From NCBI RefSeq assembly GCF_025602895.1, contig NW_026516253.1, forward strand, positions 1 to 64,000: 64,000 nt of DNA, given 5' to 3'. Origin of the DNA: Polychytrium aggregatum. Lineage: Eukaryota > Chytridiomycota > Chytridiomycetes > Polychytriales. Positions 1 to 10,873 of the stretch are shown in pieces (position 1 is the stretch's first letter; each line of letters begins with the position of its first letter). A program made the position numbers and the translations under genes. The notes beneath the pieces are model-generated. The model was not told the DNA's origin, made no database searches, and worked only from the letters and a program-made list of their open reading frames with translations.

Positions 1-455
1 GGTGCCTCCGAGCACATCTGTTTTGGCATGCGAGCAAACACATGCGACGTGCACTAGGGAGGTCCAGCGGATGCTCGTTGGATATGACGATGCAGATGTG
101 CAACGACAAGACTTCTATCCACAAGCCAATCTTGCTCCGGCCGAGGCGCTCTTTGCGCTGCGTTCGTTTGGCCACTGCGCTTTGCTGGATACCTGCGCAA
201 TACTGGGCGATGCCGCCAGCCTCGAATGTATGCCTGTGCGGCAATTCATTTTCGTTGCGATCGAGGCTCGGCCCCACCAACCAGTGTCAACTTCAACCTA
301 ATGGATCATGGCCGATCATGGTCGTGTCTGTCTAAGCTTTGGAGGATCGCGACAAACAGCGAAATGATGCGGCAGCGATGACAGAGCGAGCCTCCCAGTG
401 GTGACACTTGTGAATGCACGCATATTGACTCAACCCCTCTGTCTCTCCCAACCAG
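1..455. other. Unresolved stretch upstream of Atp19-like exon
   Basis: No reading frame here matches a family I recognise. The stretch should hold the upstream intron of the Atp19-like gene, whose acceptor AG is at 454-455. The short N-terminal exon of that gene is either here or off the left edge; I could not place it. Confidence 0.4.
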
Positions 456-653
456 CTCTCCCTGTACTTCATTCTGGGCTACACTGCTCTGGCCACTGGA
501 GTGATCCTGTACAAGAAGGCTCAGCCCGCCCCCCCTCTCAAGCTGGACAAGGATGAGGAGAACTACATTCGCCGCTACATTCACCACAAGCAGCAGGAGG
601 CCAAGAAGCCTGAGCTGGCCCGTGTCCCCTATGGCGGACCCGCTGTCCTCTAA
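456..653 (+). CDS. ATP19: ATP synthase subunit K-like (Atp19) 3' exon
   Basis: This is a 65-codon terminal exon opening right after a pyrimidine-rich acceptor and ending in TAA at 651-653. It begins with one hydrophobic segment (LYFILGYTALATGVILYKK) and continues with the basic/acidic tail DKDEENYIRRYIHHKQ. The DEE-x-x-I-x-x-Y pattern is what fungal Atp19, a small subunit of the mitochondrial F1Fo ATP synthase membrane sector, carries near its C terminus. Atp19 is about 70 residues in yeast, so only about 10-20 N-terminal residues are missing, presumably on an upstream exon. The family assignment rests on this motif and on size. Confidence 0.6.
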   Translation, partial: LSLYFILGYTALATGVILYKKAQPAPPLKLDKDEENYIRRYIHHKQQEAKKPELARVPYGGPAVL

Positions 654-1116
654 GCGAGATTCTACAGGCCGCTGAACACCGCTTCTGCACTCATAACCCG
701 CATCTACATAAGAGGAACAGAGTCATTTCCGAATCGTATGTTCAACGTGGACAAATATACAGCTGTTCGAAACAGCCGAGGCATCTCCTCCCCCCCCCCT
801 GTGCTGTGAATGACCACGACGCGGGTTTCCCTCGTATCTCCACAAGTCTCTCCAAGCACCTGAATATCAGCATACCGTGGACACTTGCAAGTTACTACGA
901 GTGGGAACGATGCTCTCCGCTCGGCCAGTGGCTGCAAGGGCGGTCCTTTGTTCATTCGTGATCAGATTATGGGTGTCGGGATGAGTAGTATTGATATACT
1001 GCGGAAACCGCCGAGTGCTGGCCAACTTCAAGCACTGAAGCCGATAGAAGAGTGGGCTAGGCGGAGTCTCCATCGCCGGCCAGAGCTGCTGCAGCCTCAG
1101 GAAGGCGCCTTCGCCA
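654..1116. other. Intergenic, no gene seen
   Basis: This lies between the Atp19-like stop and the 3' end of the PIG-H-like gene. It has a C-run near 792-800. The open frames are short and resemble no family I know. Confidence 0.4.
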
Positions 1117-2030
1117 TCAGGGCGAGGATACCCGAGCGCACTTGGCGCAGATATCCGAGGGGGCAAGGCGGATGCTGTCGGTGTGTCGGCAGTCAGCCAG
1201 ATCTGTCAGCGGCAATCTGCAAACAGCCAGTTTCGCGATATCTTGGGCAGCGGGAGCAGGGCCAAAACGTACCAGGTCGAGCAGGAGCACCAGGTCGGTG
1301 CCGCTTCTTGGGCTGCGAACTCCCAAGGTGAGGTAATGCCTCACGGCGAAGAGATGAATACCTTCGTTGATGAAGCAGGACTGGAGGCTTGCGAGCGGGA
1401 TGAATCGCGATCTCTTGAGGAACCCCACAGCCGAATACGAGCTGATCTGCAGGCCCATATCCTCGAGGATGACGACAACCTCTGCCGGGCAGTCGGATTG
1501 TTTCAAATCGCCGGTTATTTGGTGGCATCAGCACCACGGACTCACGAGCGACGGCTCGGCTCGGCTCGACTCGGTTCAGGTTCAGGTTCAGTTTCGGTTT
1601 CGGGCGACACTTGCCTGCTCCCTTGGAGAAAAAACATTGACGAAGAACCCACAACGACGCAGAGGCAACGACGAGCATCCAAGTACCCAGGACCGATGGC
1701 TGTGGGCCGCTGGTTAGGACAGCTGACCAAGGACCATACAGACGACCAACAAACGCAAGGGCCCAATCGCTTTGCCAGCCGAACCTGCAGCGGATTCGTG
1801 AGTTGCCCATACCAATATCGATCGGACCGACACCATGCCACATGCGGCGACTGTCAAGCAAGCCCACAGTACATCGGCAAACACCAGGCTTGGCTTCGAT
1901 GAAAGGATGTATTGCGCTGCCGATGGGCCAACCGTTTCCTGGACCAGGGTGTACATTGTGCAAGCCGAAACCGCAGGGCATCCAACCCGAGGCCGCCTTA
2001 ATCCGGGGCCGCTCGCGGACAAAACCCATT
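1117..2030 (-). CDS. PIG-H-like GPI-GlcNAc transferase subunit
   Basis: The best-supported exon is about 1,117-1,500. It encodes a strand-rich segment with EVVVILEDMGLQI, then FIPLASLQSCFINEGIH and a following HYLTL. PIG-H/Gpi15 proteins share this order: a variable 'ES.LV..GLGIQ' strand, then 'FIP...I..IVINE'. Upstream on the same strand (about 1,640-1,720) a hydrophobic stretch (LGTWMLVVASASLWVL) fits the PIG-H membrane hairpin. PIG-H is part of the ER enzyme that starts GPI-anchor synthesis by transferring GlcNAc to phosphatidylinositol. Exon joins and both termini are uncertain, and I could not find the usual C-terminal segment. Short GGTTCA/GGCTC repeats at about 1,555-1,600 lie in the presumed intron or linker. 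Confidence 0.45.
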
Positions 2031-2479
2031 CGGCGGACTCGAAGAGCACACCGTCATCCGCAGCTGGCAAATCCATCCCGCGCTGCTCCAGAACTTACCA
2101 CCAAAGACCGGCAATACCAACAATACCCGACAATACCCGACAACGTGCCAGCAATCAGCGCATTGAGGGCACCACTGAGGGGGATCGGGGGCTCAGTCGC
2201 CTCTACGCAACATACCCACCATACTCCACCGCACAGGCGGGCATGGCACGGCGCTGTGATGGAACGCCATCGGAGAAATATGATCTCAGGGTGGTCCGTG
2301 ATTGCCAGTGTATTCAACAGCGCCGCCGTTCACAAAACAGATTCGAGCCGCAGCCGAAAGCAGTCATACGGCTGGCCATTAGACGCCAGCGGATTGATAT
2401 TTTTCTTGGCCTTCAGCAAGGCGAAGCTCCCAGACGAAAGGCTTTGGTAGAGCTTGGAGGAGCCGTCTATCGCCAGTGC
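2031..2479. other. Intergenic, no gene seen
   Basis: This is the region between the PIG-H-like 5' side and the elongase stop. A short tandem AATACC/AATACCCGAC repeat occurs near 2,110-2,145. No convincing coding frame was found. Confidence 0.4.
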
Positions 2480-4105
2480 TTACTTGGTCTTCTTGGTCTT
2501 TGCCTGATGTTTGGCCTGACCACGAAGAGCTCGTTGGCGTTTGCCTTCTTGGATGAAAAAGTTGCCAAACAGGCCCAGCATCGACCACATGTACACGCAC
2601 AACAGGGCCGCCAGCCAGAAGCTGATGTCGACTCGAGGATCGGCTTTGAACTGGTCCCGGGTGTGGCGGATGGTCCAGCTGGCCAGATCCACGATTTGAG
2701 GGAAAGTGTGGTACATGATAACAATCGACTGGATCATCATCAGGGTGAACTGAGTCATCTGCATCACGGTGATGTATCGTTTGATAAGCGAGACTGACTT
2801 GACGCCGATTCCGGAGAGGAAGTAGTATCCGTACCTAAGTCGGAAAGGTGAGTGCTCATCGTATCAGTAACTCGGACGTAGACAGATGTACATAGGCAGT
2901 CAGCGAGTCGGACGGAGCATCAACAGGCGAGGAACGTCGACCAACATCACAACATGGATCAGGGAGTTGTAGGCGGCCGAGAAGTACGCTGTCAAAAAAA
3001 TGCAAGTAACCGATCAGTGAGACGCCGCTGCAGATCACGATAGCCCATGATAGCGATCCATAGACCATGCAAGTTCTGCCCGACAGGACAGGCGCAAAGA
3101 GAACAACTGAGAGCGGGCTTACATGACCCCGTTGGCTGGAGGAGAACGGCAAGCCACCAGATGATAAAGATGGTGGAATGGTGATAGACATGCAGAAAGG
3201 AGATTTGGCGATTGTTCTTCTTGAGGACCATGATGAACTAGCGCAAATTCCGAGCCAATGACAGCAGGCAGGCAGTTAGCTAAGCAGCAAAGGGATTCTC
3301 TTGGCACACGGCTACAGCGCAGACCGATGTTGCCCTTACTGTGTCGATAAACTCGAATACTTTGGAGAAATAGAACCTGGGGAGCACACGCTGTTAGCCG
3401 GGGGAGCACGCCACAAAAGTCGGGACAGCCACCAAAGATACCTACAGCCAAATGAACTTGGCCATCTGTCGAGAGTGGGTGCGCTCGTGTTAGATTTCGA
3501 TCGTATCAAGATCGCCGAATGTGATCCATCAAACTCCGGATGCCTACAGATTCAAGGGCCGGCGGTTGGATACAAGTTCCCAAAAGTACACCGCTTGGCA
3601 AGTGGCGCACATACCTGTCGGCCAGCCGAAGATTCATCAGGGGCATTGTAAAACAGGCTGTAACCATGCTTGAAGGCCTCGGTGATGATACCGTAGCCCA
3701 TGTATGCGCTCAGATGTGAGCAAGAACAGGTATGGGCGAGCATCAACGATTGAGCCTGGAATTTTGGCAGCAGCTTCATCACAAGGGACACCGATCATGA
3801 CGATAAGGAAGTAGAGGAGCACGGCGACCAGGACGAGCGAGGCGCTCTTGAGAGGAAGGTACTTGGCATGGACGGAGAAAACGGGATCGAAACAACTTCA
3901 GGAAATAGGGGAGTCCCTGGGGTGCAATGGCTGATCCGGCCCTGTGAGCCAGTCATCGACAGGTTTGAGTGCCGGAAGCGCGATACGGTCGACCGCCCTG
4001 CCCAGATCGATGAAGAGATCAACGGGAGCCTTGCTGGTCAAGTAGCGGACAGATTGATGGGCCCACTCCTGGGCATCGACGAGGGTAAGCTTCCATGTGA
4101 GATAT
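2480..4105 (-). CDS. GLELO-type polyunsaturated fatty acid elongase
   Basis: ELO family: it condenses malonyl-CoA with an acyl-CoA in the ER to lengthen fatty acids by two carbons. Exons placed from splice sites are 2480-2834, 2946-2988, 3123-3238, 3340-3376, 3446-3483, and 3615 to about 4105. Joined, they give the order typical of Mortierella GLELO: SKAPVDLFIDLG near the N terminus, a first TM (SASLVLVAVLLYFLIVMI), MAKFIWLFYFSKVFEFIDT, MVLKKNNRQISFLHVYHHS with the HxxHH metal box, YFSAAYNSLIHVVMYGYYF and MQMTQF. The tail is basic and lysine-rich (AKTKKTK). The frame breaks by one base after the first TM (near 3,800, where GG would have to be GGG) and again near 3,910. The start codon is unresolved. 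The HVYHHS form suggests C18 PUFA substrates; that is inference. Confidence 0.85.
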
Positions 4106-4445
4106 TTTACGAAGCCGGTTACAAGCAGCGAGCGACGCAGACTCGAGGGGGGGCAACGACGAAGACGGCCTGATATAGCAGCGCGATGAGGGCGAAAACC
4201 GCCAGGACAGAGGCGGGTGGGGCAGCCAGAAAAAAAAAAATTCTACGTGTGACAAGGCGGCGGGTGCAAGTTGGTGATCTGGAGATGAGAGCCGGAGTCA
4301 TTGGAGGCAAGGGCCCCAAGGATCTATGGGACGACGATGGCTGTGGCCTTCGCTGGTCACTCGGAGAACTCGACGGGACACCAAGGCTCTCGAGACGGGA
4401 CTAGAAAGTGGGACAGGATCAGTTGGATGAGAGGGGGCATCATCT
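4106..4445. other. Gap between elongase and Topors-like gene
   Basis: A minus-strand frame at 4,119-4,320 has one TM-like stretch (VLAVFALIALLYQAVF) and a poly-A/T run at about 4,228-4,240. It could be an N-terminal elongase exon or chance; I could not connect it by splice sites. Confidence 0.3.
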
Positions 4446-5803
4446 TCAGTCCGAAGCAACACGGACTCTGAAACCGAGCGGCGAGGCGGCACTTACAGAC
4501 TGGTCTGAGGAGCAACTGGCTTGTCGAATCGCTTTGCGCAAATCGTCGTGAGCCTTCATGTCAAAGGGTGAGCTCGCGAAGAGCTGGAGCTCGCGCATAA
4601 AGATTGGAGCGGCATCATGGAGAAAGGGACGAAGGGCGTCGAGCGATGCAGATGATTCGATGGAATGCCTGGACACAGAAGAATTGAATGATTTGTTCCG
4701 AGGAAAACGACGATGGTAGAGCGTCATGCTCACACGGAACCTACGCTTTGATTATTCCAAGCACAAGCTCGGTAACAAAATCGACGCTTTCCGATTCGAG
4801 GAGAATCTTCAAGTCCCGCCGATCCACGGTCTGAGTCGGGCAAGGAGCGGAGGCGACTTCTCCAAAGCCTTGGGGGCTAAATGAGTCATAAATCGGAGAC
4901 TGTTTCCAACAATAAGAACATCGGCGGAAGACAGCGACGAGGACAGGGTGATGAGCACATACTCGAGTCGCGAAGCTTGCGACCCCGTCGCGGATATGAT
5001 GTCGGGTGGAGCCATCTCTTATCGTCATATATGCGTCGTCGATAGCATGACGGGTCGTTGATGGACGACTGGCCATTGATGAGGGTCGGAGGGAATGCAT
5101 GCGAACGGCCAATAGGAGGACGTCGTGGCCGATAAGGAGAAGATCGAATGCGTGGACGTTCCAGATCCGGAAAGACTTGCTGAAGTGGGGAGAGAGTTGT
5201 GAGAAATGAAGCACACGAAAGAACACAGATATGACTGATCCACAGAAGTTGCGAGTTGACGCACCCGAAGATAGGAACTAGAGGACTGGATGTTGTAGAG
5301 AATAGCCACAATACTCTGCTTGCAGAGGGGGCAACAGCGCGGCGTTCGTCGGGCCCAAGTGACGACTGCAGAAATAGCAGAATGAATCTGAGAACACGGA
5401 GGGTTAAACAGATGAAGCCAAAAGACAGTCATGAATGAGACGGAAAACACTTACGAAAGCAGGGATCGACAAAGGCCAAATTGTCAACGGATGAAGACAA
5501 ATGGGACATTCGGCAGGAAATGAAGGTGAGGCATTGGGGACTTCGATCATTGGAATTTCCGCTGTGTGAGCGGAGGAGTCGGACGAATCAAGGGAGGGCA
5601 GCAGGGAGGCATACTGTCGGGGAAGGGTGTGGAGCAAGGGAATCGGAGGAGAGGTGCTGGGATACAAGGGCCTCGACTCTGACGACGGAGATGCAGACGG
5701 AGATGGGAGATATGGATGGAGATATGGATGGAGATGGAGATGGAGATATGGATGGAGATGGAGATGGAGATGGAGATGGAGATATGGATGGCGAGCCCGA
5801 CAT
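4446..5803 (-). CDS. Topors-like RING E3 ubiquitin/SUMO ligase (frame-broken)
   Basis: Exon 1 (5803-5455) starts MSGSPSIS with a Ser/Pro repeat and reaches CPICLHP. Exon 2 (5387-5265) ends the RING with CCPLCKQSIVAILYNIQ, a Topors hallmark. Later exons carry LARLRPW, RRDLKILLESESVDFV and, at about 4,700-4,500, LRPFLHDAAPIFMRELQLF followed by SSPFDM, as in the conserved Topors C-terminal half. As written, the central RING residues are out of frame. Two compensating single-base shifts, near 5,492 and at about 5,366, hide VDPC and HSFCYFC. A third shift lies near 4,820 and an extra G in exon 1 near 5,706. Exon 1 lies inside the left arm of the giant inverted repeat. It is either a decayed gene or a miscalled consensus; Topors family identity is solid. 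Confidence 0.75.
5698..5792. repeat. GGAGAT-type hexamer array coding (Ser/Pro)n
   Basis: About 15 copies of GGAGAT/GGATGG-like hexamers encode the Ser-Pro-rich N terminus of the Topors-like protein on the minus strand. The right-arm copy (about 28,010-28,105) is in frame throughout. This one has an extra G (GATGGGAG) that shifts the frame. Confidence 0.7.
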
Positions 5804-5992
5804 TATGACCACTGTTGGGAGCAAGATCGATTTTGGAAGTGCAGATGAGAGCGCTGGAGACACAGGGACAAGTCTTTGGCAGGAGAAGCGGTCAGAGAAA
5901 GCAGGACAGGGATGACCGAAGAGCTCGGCACACGGCGAGGTGATTGCTACAGGATAGCCACCAGACCGATGATGTTTGGGTGAGATTGGGAC

Positions 5993-6205
5993 TCAATCGA
6001 CATGGTCGCGGTTGAATAAAGACGAGAGGATATGACCACAAGGATACAGATATGCAAGTGTAAAGGCCAAACCAGAGAGAATGGGTCGATGCGAGAGCGA
6101 CTCCATGTCGGAGATGCCGGCTCGAATAAACTGGGCAAGGCCGGGGATTTGGACAGTGAAAGTGGCAACGGCAGCCGATCTGGCTAAGACAAAGGGTCGA
6201 TCCAA
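5993..6205 (-). CDS. Hypothetical ORF, outer part of left arm
   Basis: A roughly 70-codon frame, without an ATG at its 5' limit, carries VATFTVQIPGLAQFIRAGIS and a hydrophobic SGLAFTLAYLYPCGHILS. It ends in TGA. The equivalent in the right arm (about 27,600-27,815) is broken by an extra A. Taking the longer base run from one arm at each discordant homopolymer extends the frame upstream by about 40 codons, which argues that a real exon exists. Family not recognised; possibly membrane-associated. Confidence 0.3.
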   Translation of the reverse strand: MDRPFVLARSAAVATFTVQIPGLAQFIRAGISDMESLSHRPILSGLAFTLAYLYPCGHILSSLFNRDHVD

Positions 6206-6814
6206 TGGGCAAAAGCGATTGCGTACCGACCAAATCTTGCTTCAGATTGAAAGGCCAGCAGGCTGGAGCGGGTGTCGGAGGGACGAGCAACGGCAGCCAG
6301 AGGAGAGCGACGAAGGGCAAAGATCGACAGGCGGATTGGAGCACCGACAGGTCAGCCCAAACAGGCAAGGGATGAGACGGAGCACAGAGCCCAACGGCGC
6401 AGAATCCACGGCTGCTTGCCCGAGGCCGTAGTGGGCCGCGTGGGCATGCAGCTCAGACCAACAAACTGACAGGATCAAAATTGCCAAGAGTGAAGCATAG
6501 ACGTGATTGTTGGTATGAAGCCGACGAGATGTAGAGAGCAGATCGAGAAATACTCGAAGGCTGACGATCGAAGCGGTGACGGAGCAGTTTGCCGAGATTG
6601 AGGCCACAAGCACACCAGCAGACGACAGTACCAACATCACAGGACGGCGCCGGACAGCAGCTCGTTGTGGATAGAGAAGGCTCGAAGCGAGGGGACAAAA
6701 ACAAAACAAAAAATGGACGATGATCCACAGAAGAGCCAGCACACTGGATGAGAGTACAAATGACGGACCACGGGAAGGAGAGTGGGAAGCGGGAAATGGA
6801 AGCAAAAAAAAGGC
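6206..6814. other. Flank 3' of the minus-strand tRNA pair, left arm
   Basis: It mirrors 26,991-27,600 of the right arm. Open frames are Cys/Ser/Leu-rich, with no family match, and differ between arms through indels. Part of it (about 6,560-6,814) recurs beside the tRNA pairs at 12,022, 19,733 and 30,707, so it is a mobile or duplicated tRNA flank more than a gene. Confidence 0.5.
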
Positions 6815-6887
6815 TAGCATCGGGAGGTTTCGATCCTCCGACCTCAGGGGTTATGAGCCCCGCGCGCTTCCACTGCGCTACGATGCT
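6815..6887 (-). tRNA. Initiator tRNA-Met(CAT), one extra base
   Basis: It matches the initiator tRNA-Met architecture of the other copies (A1:U72 start, CTCATAA anticodon loop, GATCGAAAC T-loop). It is 73 nt instead of 72 because the anticodon-stem run is GGGG, not GGG. A T-run on the coding strand follows its 3' end. It is either slightly damaged or miscalled; its right-arm counterpart at 26,919 is intact. Confidence 0.75.
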
Positions 6888-6895
6888 GAAGTAAT

Positions 6896-6979
6896 TGACG
6901 AGGAGTGGGATTCGAACCCACGCCTCCGGGGAGATCACGGCCTTTAACGTGACGCCTTAGACCAACCGGCCATCTCGCC
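6896..6979 (-). tRNA. tRNA-Leu(AAG), damaged copy
   Basis: This is the counterpart of the intact gene at 26,828. It has an extra base in the acceptor/T-stem region, an extra T in the anticodon loop (TTTAACG on the plus strand) and a missing base in the D arm. Such a molecule would probably not fold or decode normally. Indels of this kind also suggest consensus error. Confidence 0.7.
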
Positions 6980-7825
6980 TTGATTTCGATCAACAATATA
7001 TACAATATCATCCCAATTCTATCGATCCAGTTTCCATAGAACCATAGGCTCTGTCACTCATATAACAGCTCAGCCCTATGGCCGCTCCGAACCTGTTTTT
7101 ATTCAATATATTGTATTCTGTCTCTGCGGCCGTATTATATTTAATCAGTTCCCCGTGGGTTTTCCGCATTTCGACACATTTTGGACTATTTGAGTGGCCC
7201 ACGGGTCCCACCCCGGAAGATTTGCTGGGTCGGACTGTCCATTCAGCGAGTCCCTATTTCAGGTCGTGAAAAATATGTTTCATATTAGTTGGCAGGACTA
7301 TTAGGGCCTGCTACATGATGAGTTTCTCGCTTTCTAGCTTGTAAATCTTTCCTGGTGTGTATCAGAACAATGGGCCTGACACCTTCGGTCTCGAACTTGA
7401 TCCGTCAAATAATATTTCTATGGCTCCCGCTTGGGCGTTCAAGGCTTCATCCTCATCTATGCAAGCCGGTGCGTGTTATCGGCCGATTTCTACCTCGATT
7501 TTGCCGTTGTATCTCTGTTTTAGTGCAGATATGATATAAACTGTGAATATCCGAGAAAACCTCTGTCCTCGACCATACTGTTCCGATGTATAGTCTGCGT
7601 GGAATGGTTTGGTCCGAACTTGATTCAGATTCTCTCCGTTTTGTTCTCAGCGCGAATGAGTACATCGACTGATTTCCGTGCTTGGATAATGACTGTGCAT
7701 TAGGGGTCAGCATGAATGGTTTGACCGATCGGATTTGTGGATCCCGTGGTCGAATCACTGTCCTTGTCGAAGGTTATGATCATCAAAAATGCGGCGCTCC
7801 TGTACTTACATGAACAGGCCAGGCC
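6980..7825. other. AT-rich arm sequence, no gene seen
   Basis: It mirrors 25,983-26,827. Its first about 150 bases (to about 7,135) also recur at 30,866-31,015. The short ORFs here are not supported by conservation between arms. Confidence 0.5.
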
Positions 7826-8143
7826 TCACTTAACGTCACTGTAGTGGAACTTTTCAAAGTATGGTTGGTCCTTGATTGCTGCTGATGAAACAGGTAATAA
7901 ATGCAATCTTCCTGTTGTTATGGGCAGTCCACAGTAGTGGTATGGTGCTTCGTGTGATGTCGCGCGGACTATGCGAGACAGCTGGCTCAGGCAGAATGTC
8001 TGTGTCCTGTGGAGCCATCCCGTTTCATTTCCGGGATGGCATCGAGGGCAAAGCCAGATCCCGTCATGAATCACGGGAACATGCGATATGTGATTGTTGG
8101 GGACTTGACCGAAGGTTTCCGATGGCCAAGCCAGCTTGGACAT
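7826..8143 (-). CDS. Hypothetical 105-aa arm protein (left copy)
   Basis: The ORF starts MSKLAWPSETFGQ and ends KFHYSDVK-stop; it is the same length and frame as the right-arm copy at 25,665-25,982. It contains CPRCH, then C and YHYCG further on, so a small zinc-binding fold is possible, but the spacing fits no family I know. It sits in a GC-rich island within AT-rich arm DNA, about 165 bases downstream of a TATA box. Preservation of the frame while neighbouring sequence shows indels between arms supports coding. Confidence 0.4.
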   Translation of the reverse strand: MSKLAWPSETFGQVPNNHISHVPVIHDGIWLCPRCHPGNETGWLHRTQTFCLSQLSRIVRATSHEAPYHYCGLPITTGRLHLLPVSSAAIKDQPYFEKFHYSDVK

Positions 8144-8270
8144 GCTGGCGCTGCTCTCTTCGTCCTGACCACCATTCGTTCGGGGTTTTCTGTAACGGAC
8201 GGGTACGGAGCTGGGACGGGGACGGTGCCTTGGAGCGAGAAGTATATTCAGACGGATAAAACAGAAGACT

Positions 8271-8334
8271 CCTCTTGCTGGGCCTGTCCCGGGGAGGGCG
8301 GAGTGCCCTTTTATAGGCCCAGCCCAGCAAGAGG
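8271..8334 (-). promoter_or_regulatory. TATA box nested in a 13-bp perfect inverted repeat
   Basis: CCTCTTGCTGGGC at 8271-8283 is perfectly complementary to GCCCAGCAAGAGG at 8322-8334. The TATAAAAG element (minus strand, 8308-8315) lies between them. The right arm has the same arrangement at 25,472-25,535. The position upstream of the 105-aa ORF fits a core promoter. The flanking repeat could be an operator-like dimer site or a hairpin. Confidence 0.55.
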
Positions 8335-8399
8335 ACGGGGCAGTGTCAGCCTGCCGCGCACATGTGGCGGCGTGCCGGCCGTCACATTTTCCATCGATG

Positions 8400-9996
8400 C
8401 AAAAATACGGTGACATCAATAATAGCGCCAAAATACTCGAGGAACCCAATTTTATGGTTTAGGGCTTGTATGAATGCAGGTCCGTTTGCTTGTCGGCGTG
8501 GTTGTCCGGAAAAGAAAAAGAATATAGACCTCCCATTAGGGGGGGGGCGGAAACTCGGATTTGTTCCGGTGACCATGTGCCCCAAATATGCTACTAGCAG
8601 CCTCCATAATTTTCAGGTAATGTTTACTTGGACTAAATCAATATCTGGAAGCTGGCGCGCAGCGCCCTCGATTCCGCGTTCAAATTTAATTTGATAATAT
8701 AGCTTAAGCCTATTCGCGCCAAAATAACACAGAAGTACCGTAATCCTTTCGCGTTTTAAAGCCATTAACCATGCTGGGGGGACGTTACCCTGTTGATCTG
8801 GATTATCCTGAGTGGTTCCCAATATAAAATGACAATTAAAGGATCGGGTTACGCGTGAATACCTTGAAGTTGTACTTTGAAGCTTCATGAGCCGTGCGCG
8901 GGTGAGTAATGCGCCTCGAGCATAGTCCCATCATCCTGACGAGTCCACTCAATCTCATAGCAATCTGGTACCAGAGTACCTTAAAATACCACCGATACTA
9001 CAAACTGAAGATGCGTTTGAGTCTGCGATTCTCCCACGCTTGATCAGCCTGACTGGGTATTTCTTGGGTCACGGGTTGATCAAAGATCGGCTGGCCAATA
9101 TCTTGTCTAGCTCGAGCATCATCGCTCCGATGGGTTGATGCGACACCTGTTCATAGAAGACTATTCTGTCGAATATGGAAAACCCAAGTAACCTGAACAA
9201 CAGATTGATATATAAAACATATTGAGATTGGACCGAGTGCTGAACCAGTCGACATTCAGCTCAAGCTTTGACGACTTTGGTCGAAGCCTTACTCCCAAAG
9301 CAGCCTGTCACTAGCCTAGATAACACACACAGCGCGTTGGTTAAATGATTGTGTAGGGCCACTGAAAAAATATAATGTAGGAGTAGTGATTGCCAGATTA
9401 TAGACATAGGCCGAACGCATTTAAAAACAGAGGTACGATGTGCTTGCTAGGCTGATTCTCTACGTATTCTGATTAGGAACTAATTCGATCGCGCGATCGC
9501 AATCTTGAGCCTCCCACAACTTCGATATTTATCGAGTCTATCAATTTTTTGATTGTCAAAAATCTAATGAATAACTGGGCAAGTCATTTCATTCACTGTC
9601 AGCTCGACTGACCGATTTTTAAGCCATATTGATAGTTCGGGAACTATTTTTTGTTTTCATGAAGGTATTGCTGCGAATATTTTCCCGGCTGCTCATCTGC
9701 CCCGGTGGAGTTCGCGGTCAGCAAACGGAATCAAAACGAAAATATGATTAGATAAAGCATCTATAAAATATCTGATGAATGATGAGATAGTCAGAATATG
9801 TCGATGTCCATATTCAAAAACATATGATTTGCTGTTCGGTTCGGAAGCGTACTTCATCGTCCAGTCGTCAAATTCTGAATAATTACAATATGGGGTGTCT
9901 GAATGAGGATTTTTATTAAACCCATCCCAGGACAGCAAAAGTATCGATAAAATTGATGCAATCGAGTAGTGGAAGAGAAAAATAGCAAAAAAGGCC
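8400..9996. other. AT-rich arm sequence, no gene seen
   Basis: It mirrors about 23,816-25,430. It contains a 14-bp palindrome CGATCGCGCGATCG near 9,488-9,501, also present near 24,309-24,322. No coding frame is preserved between arms. Confidence 0.5.
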
Positions 9997-10069
9997 TAGC
10001 ATCGGGAGGTTTCGATCCTCCGACCTCAGGGTTATGAGCCCCCGCGCGCTTCCACTGCGCTACGATGCT
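9997..10069 (-). tRNA. Initiator tRNA-Met(CAT), one extra base
   Basis: Same gene as the intact copy at 23,744-23,815, but with CCCCC instead of CCCC in the D-arm/anticodon-stem region, giving 73 nt. The anticodon loop CTCATAA and the T-loop with AUCG are intact. Confidence 0.8.
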
Positions 10070-10077
10070 GAAGCAAG

Positions 10078-10160
10078 TGACGAGAGTGGGATTCGAACCC
10101 ACGCCTCCGGAGAGATCACGGCCTTAACGTGACGCCTTAGACCAACTCGGCCATCTCGCC
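10078..10160 (-). tRNA. tRNA-Leu(AAG)
   Basis: An 83-nt class II tRNA with a long variable arm. Acceptor GGCGAGA pairs TCTCGTC, the anticodon stem TCACG/CGTGA encloses loop TTAAGGC (anticodon AAG), the T-arm is GTGGG-TTCGAAT-CCCAC and the discriminator is A. It lies 8 nt upstream of the tRNA-Met on the same strand. Confidence 0.93.
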
Positions 10161-10873
10161 TTGAGATCGTTTAAAAAAATTAAAAATATAAACTATTTGA
10201 TAATACCAGATCAAGCCTCCCCCGATCACACATTTGCTTTCGCTGTCGTGCACAAGTCGTTGGGGTCTCACAAACTGTAGACCCCAGTATTTCATTCTAA
10301 GCAAATATTATAAAATGTTACAGATTATCGCAGCAAATTCCTCAGAGTGTTTTCTATGGCTTACATAGAACCGATGTTGCTGTGATGAGGCTTCTGCATC
10401 CATATTACGTAATTTATTAATAGTATATTTATTTTCATATTCCCAAAGGGCGGAAGCAAGTATGCAAGCCATCAATGTCTACGTGACACTTGAGAAATCA
10501 ATTTTTCGATGGAACTAACTTCGGTAGCCACATAGAGAGCTTACAGGCATCTCCACAGGAAGGTTTCTGGCTCACGCCAGATTCAGCTGAGTTATTCTGA
10601 ACAAAGAATTGAACTTGGTTCCCAGAGCTTTCGCTACTGGGTGGGTGTGGCTTAATCCCTATTACGTGTGTGTGTATAGAAGTTTTTATGCGGATAAAAA
10701 GAATCTCTCGCATAATAAAAAATATACCAACAGAAAGTACATACATAGAGCACACATTGTTTCTGTATTCCTCCTGTACATACTATTCTCAGCATCAGGA
10801 CAAGAACAGGCGTTCCCATCAAAAAGGCAATGACTATGCGCCTCTACGAAAAGGAAGGAAATCAAGCAAGGTA
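10161..10873. other. AT-rich arm sequence, no gene seen
   Basis: It mirrors about 22,940-23,652. Hydrophobic short ORFs (for example around 10,670-10,830) are present in both arms but are AT-driven and not convincing. Confidence 0.4.

Noticed and set aside
8893-8912. Resemblance of GGGTGAGTAATG to a small-subunit rRNA segment
   Set aside because: Only about 12 bases match, flanks do not follow rRNA, and the right arm differs within the motif.
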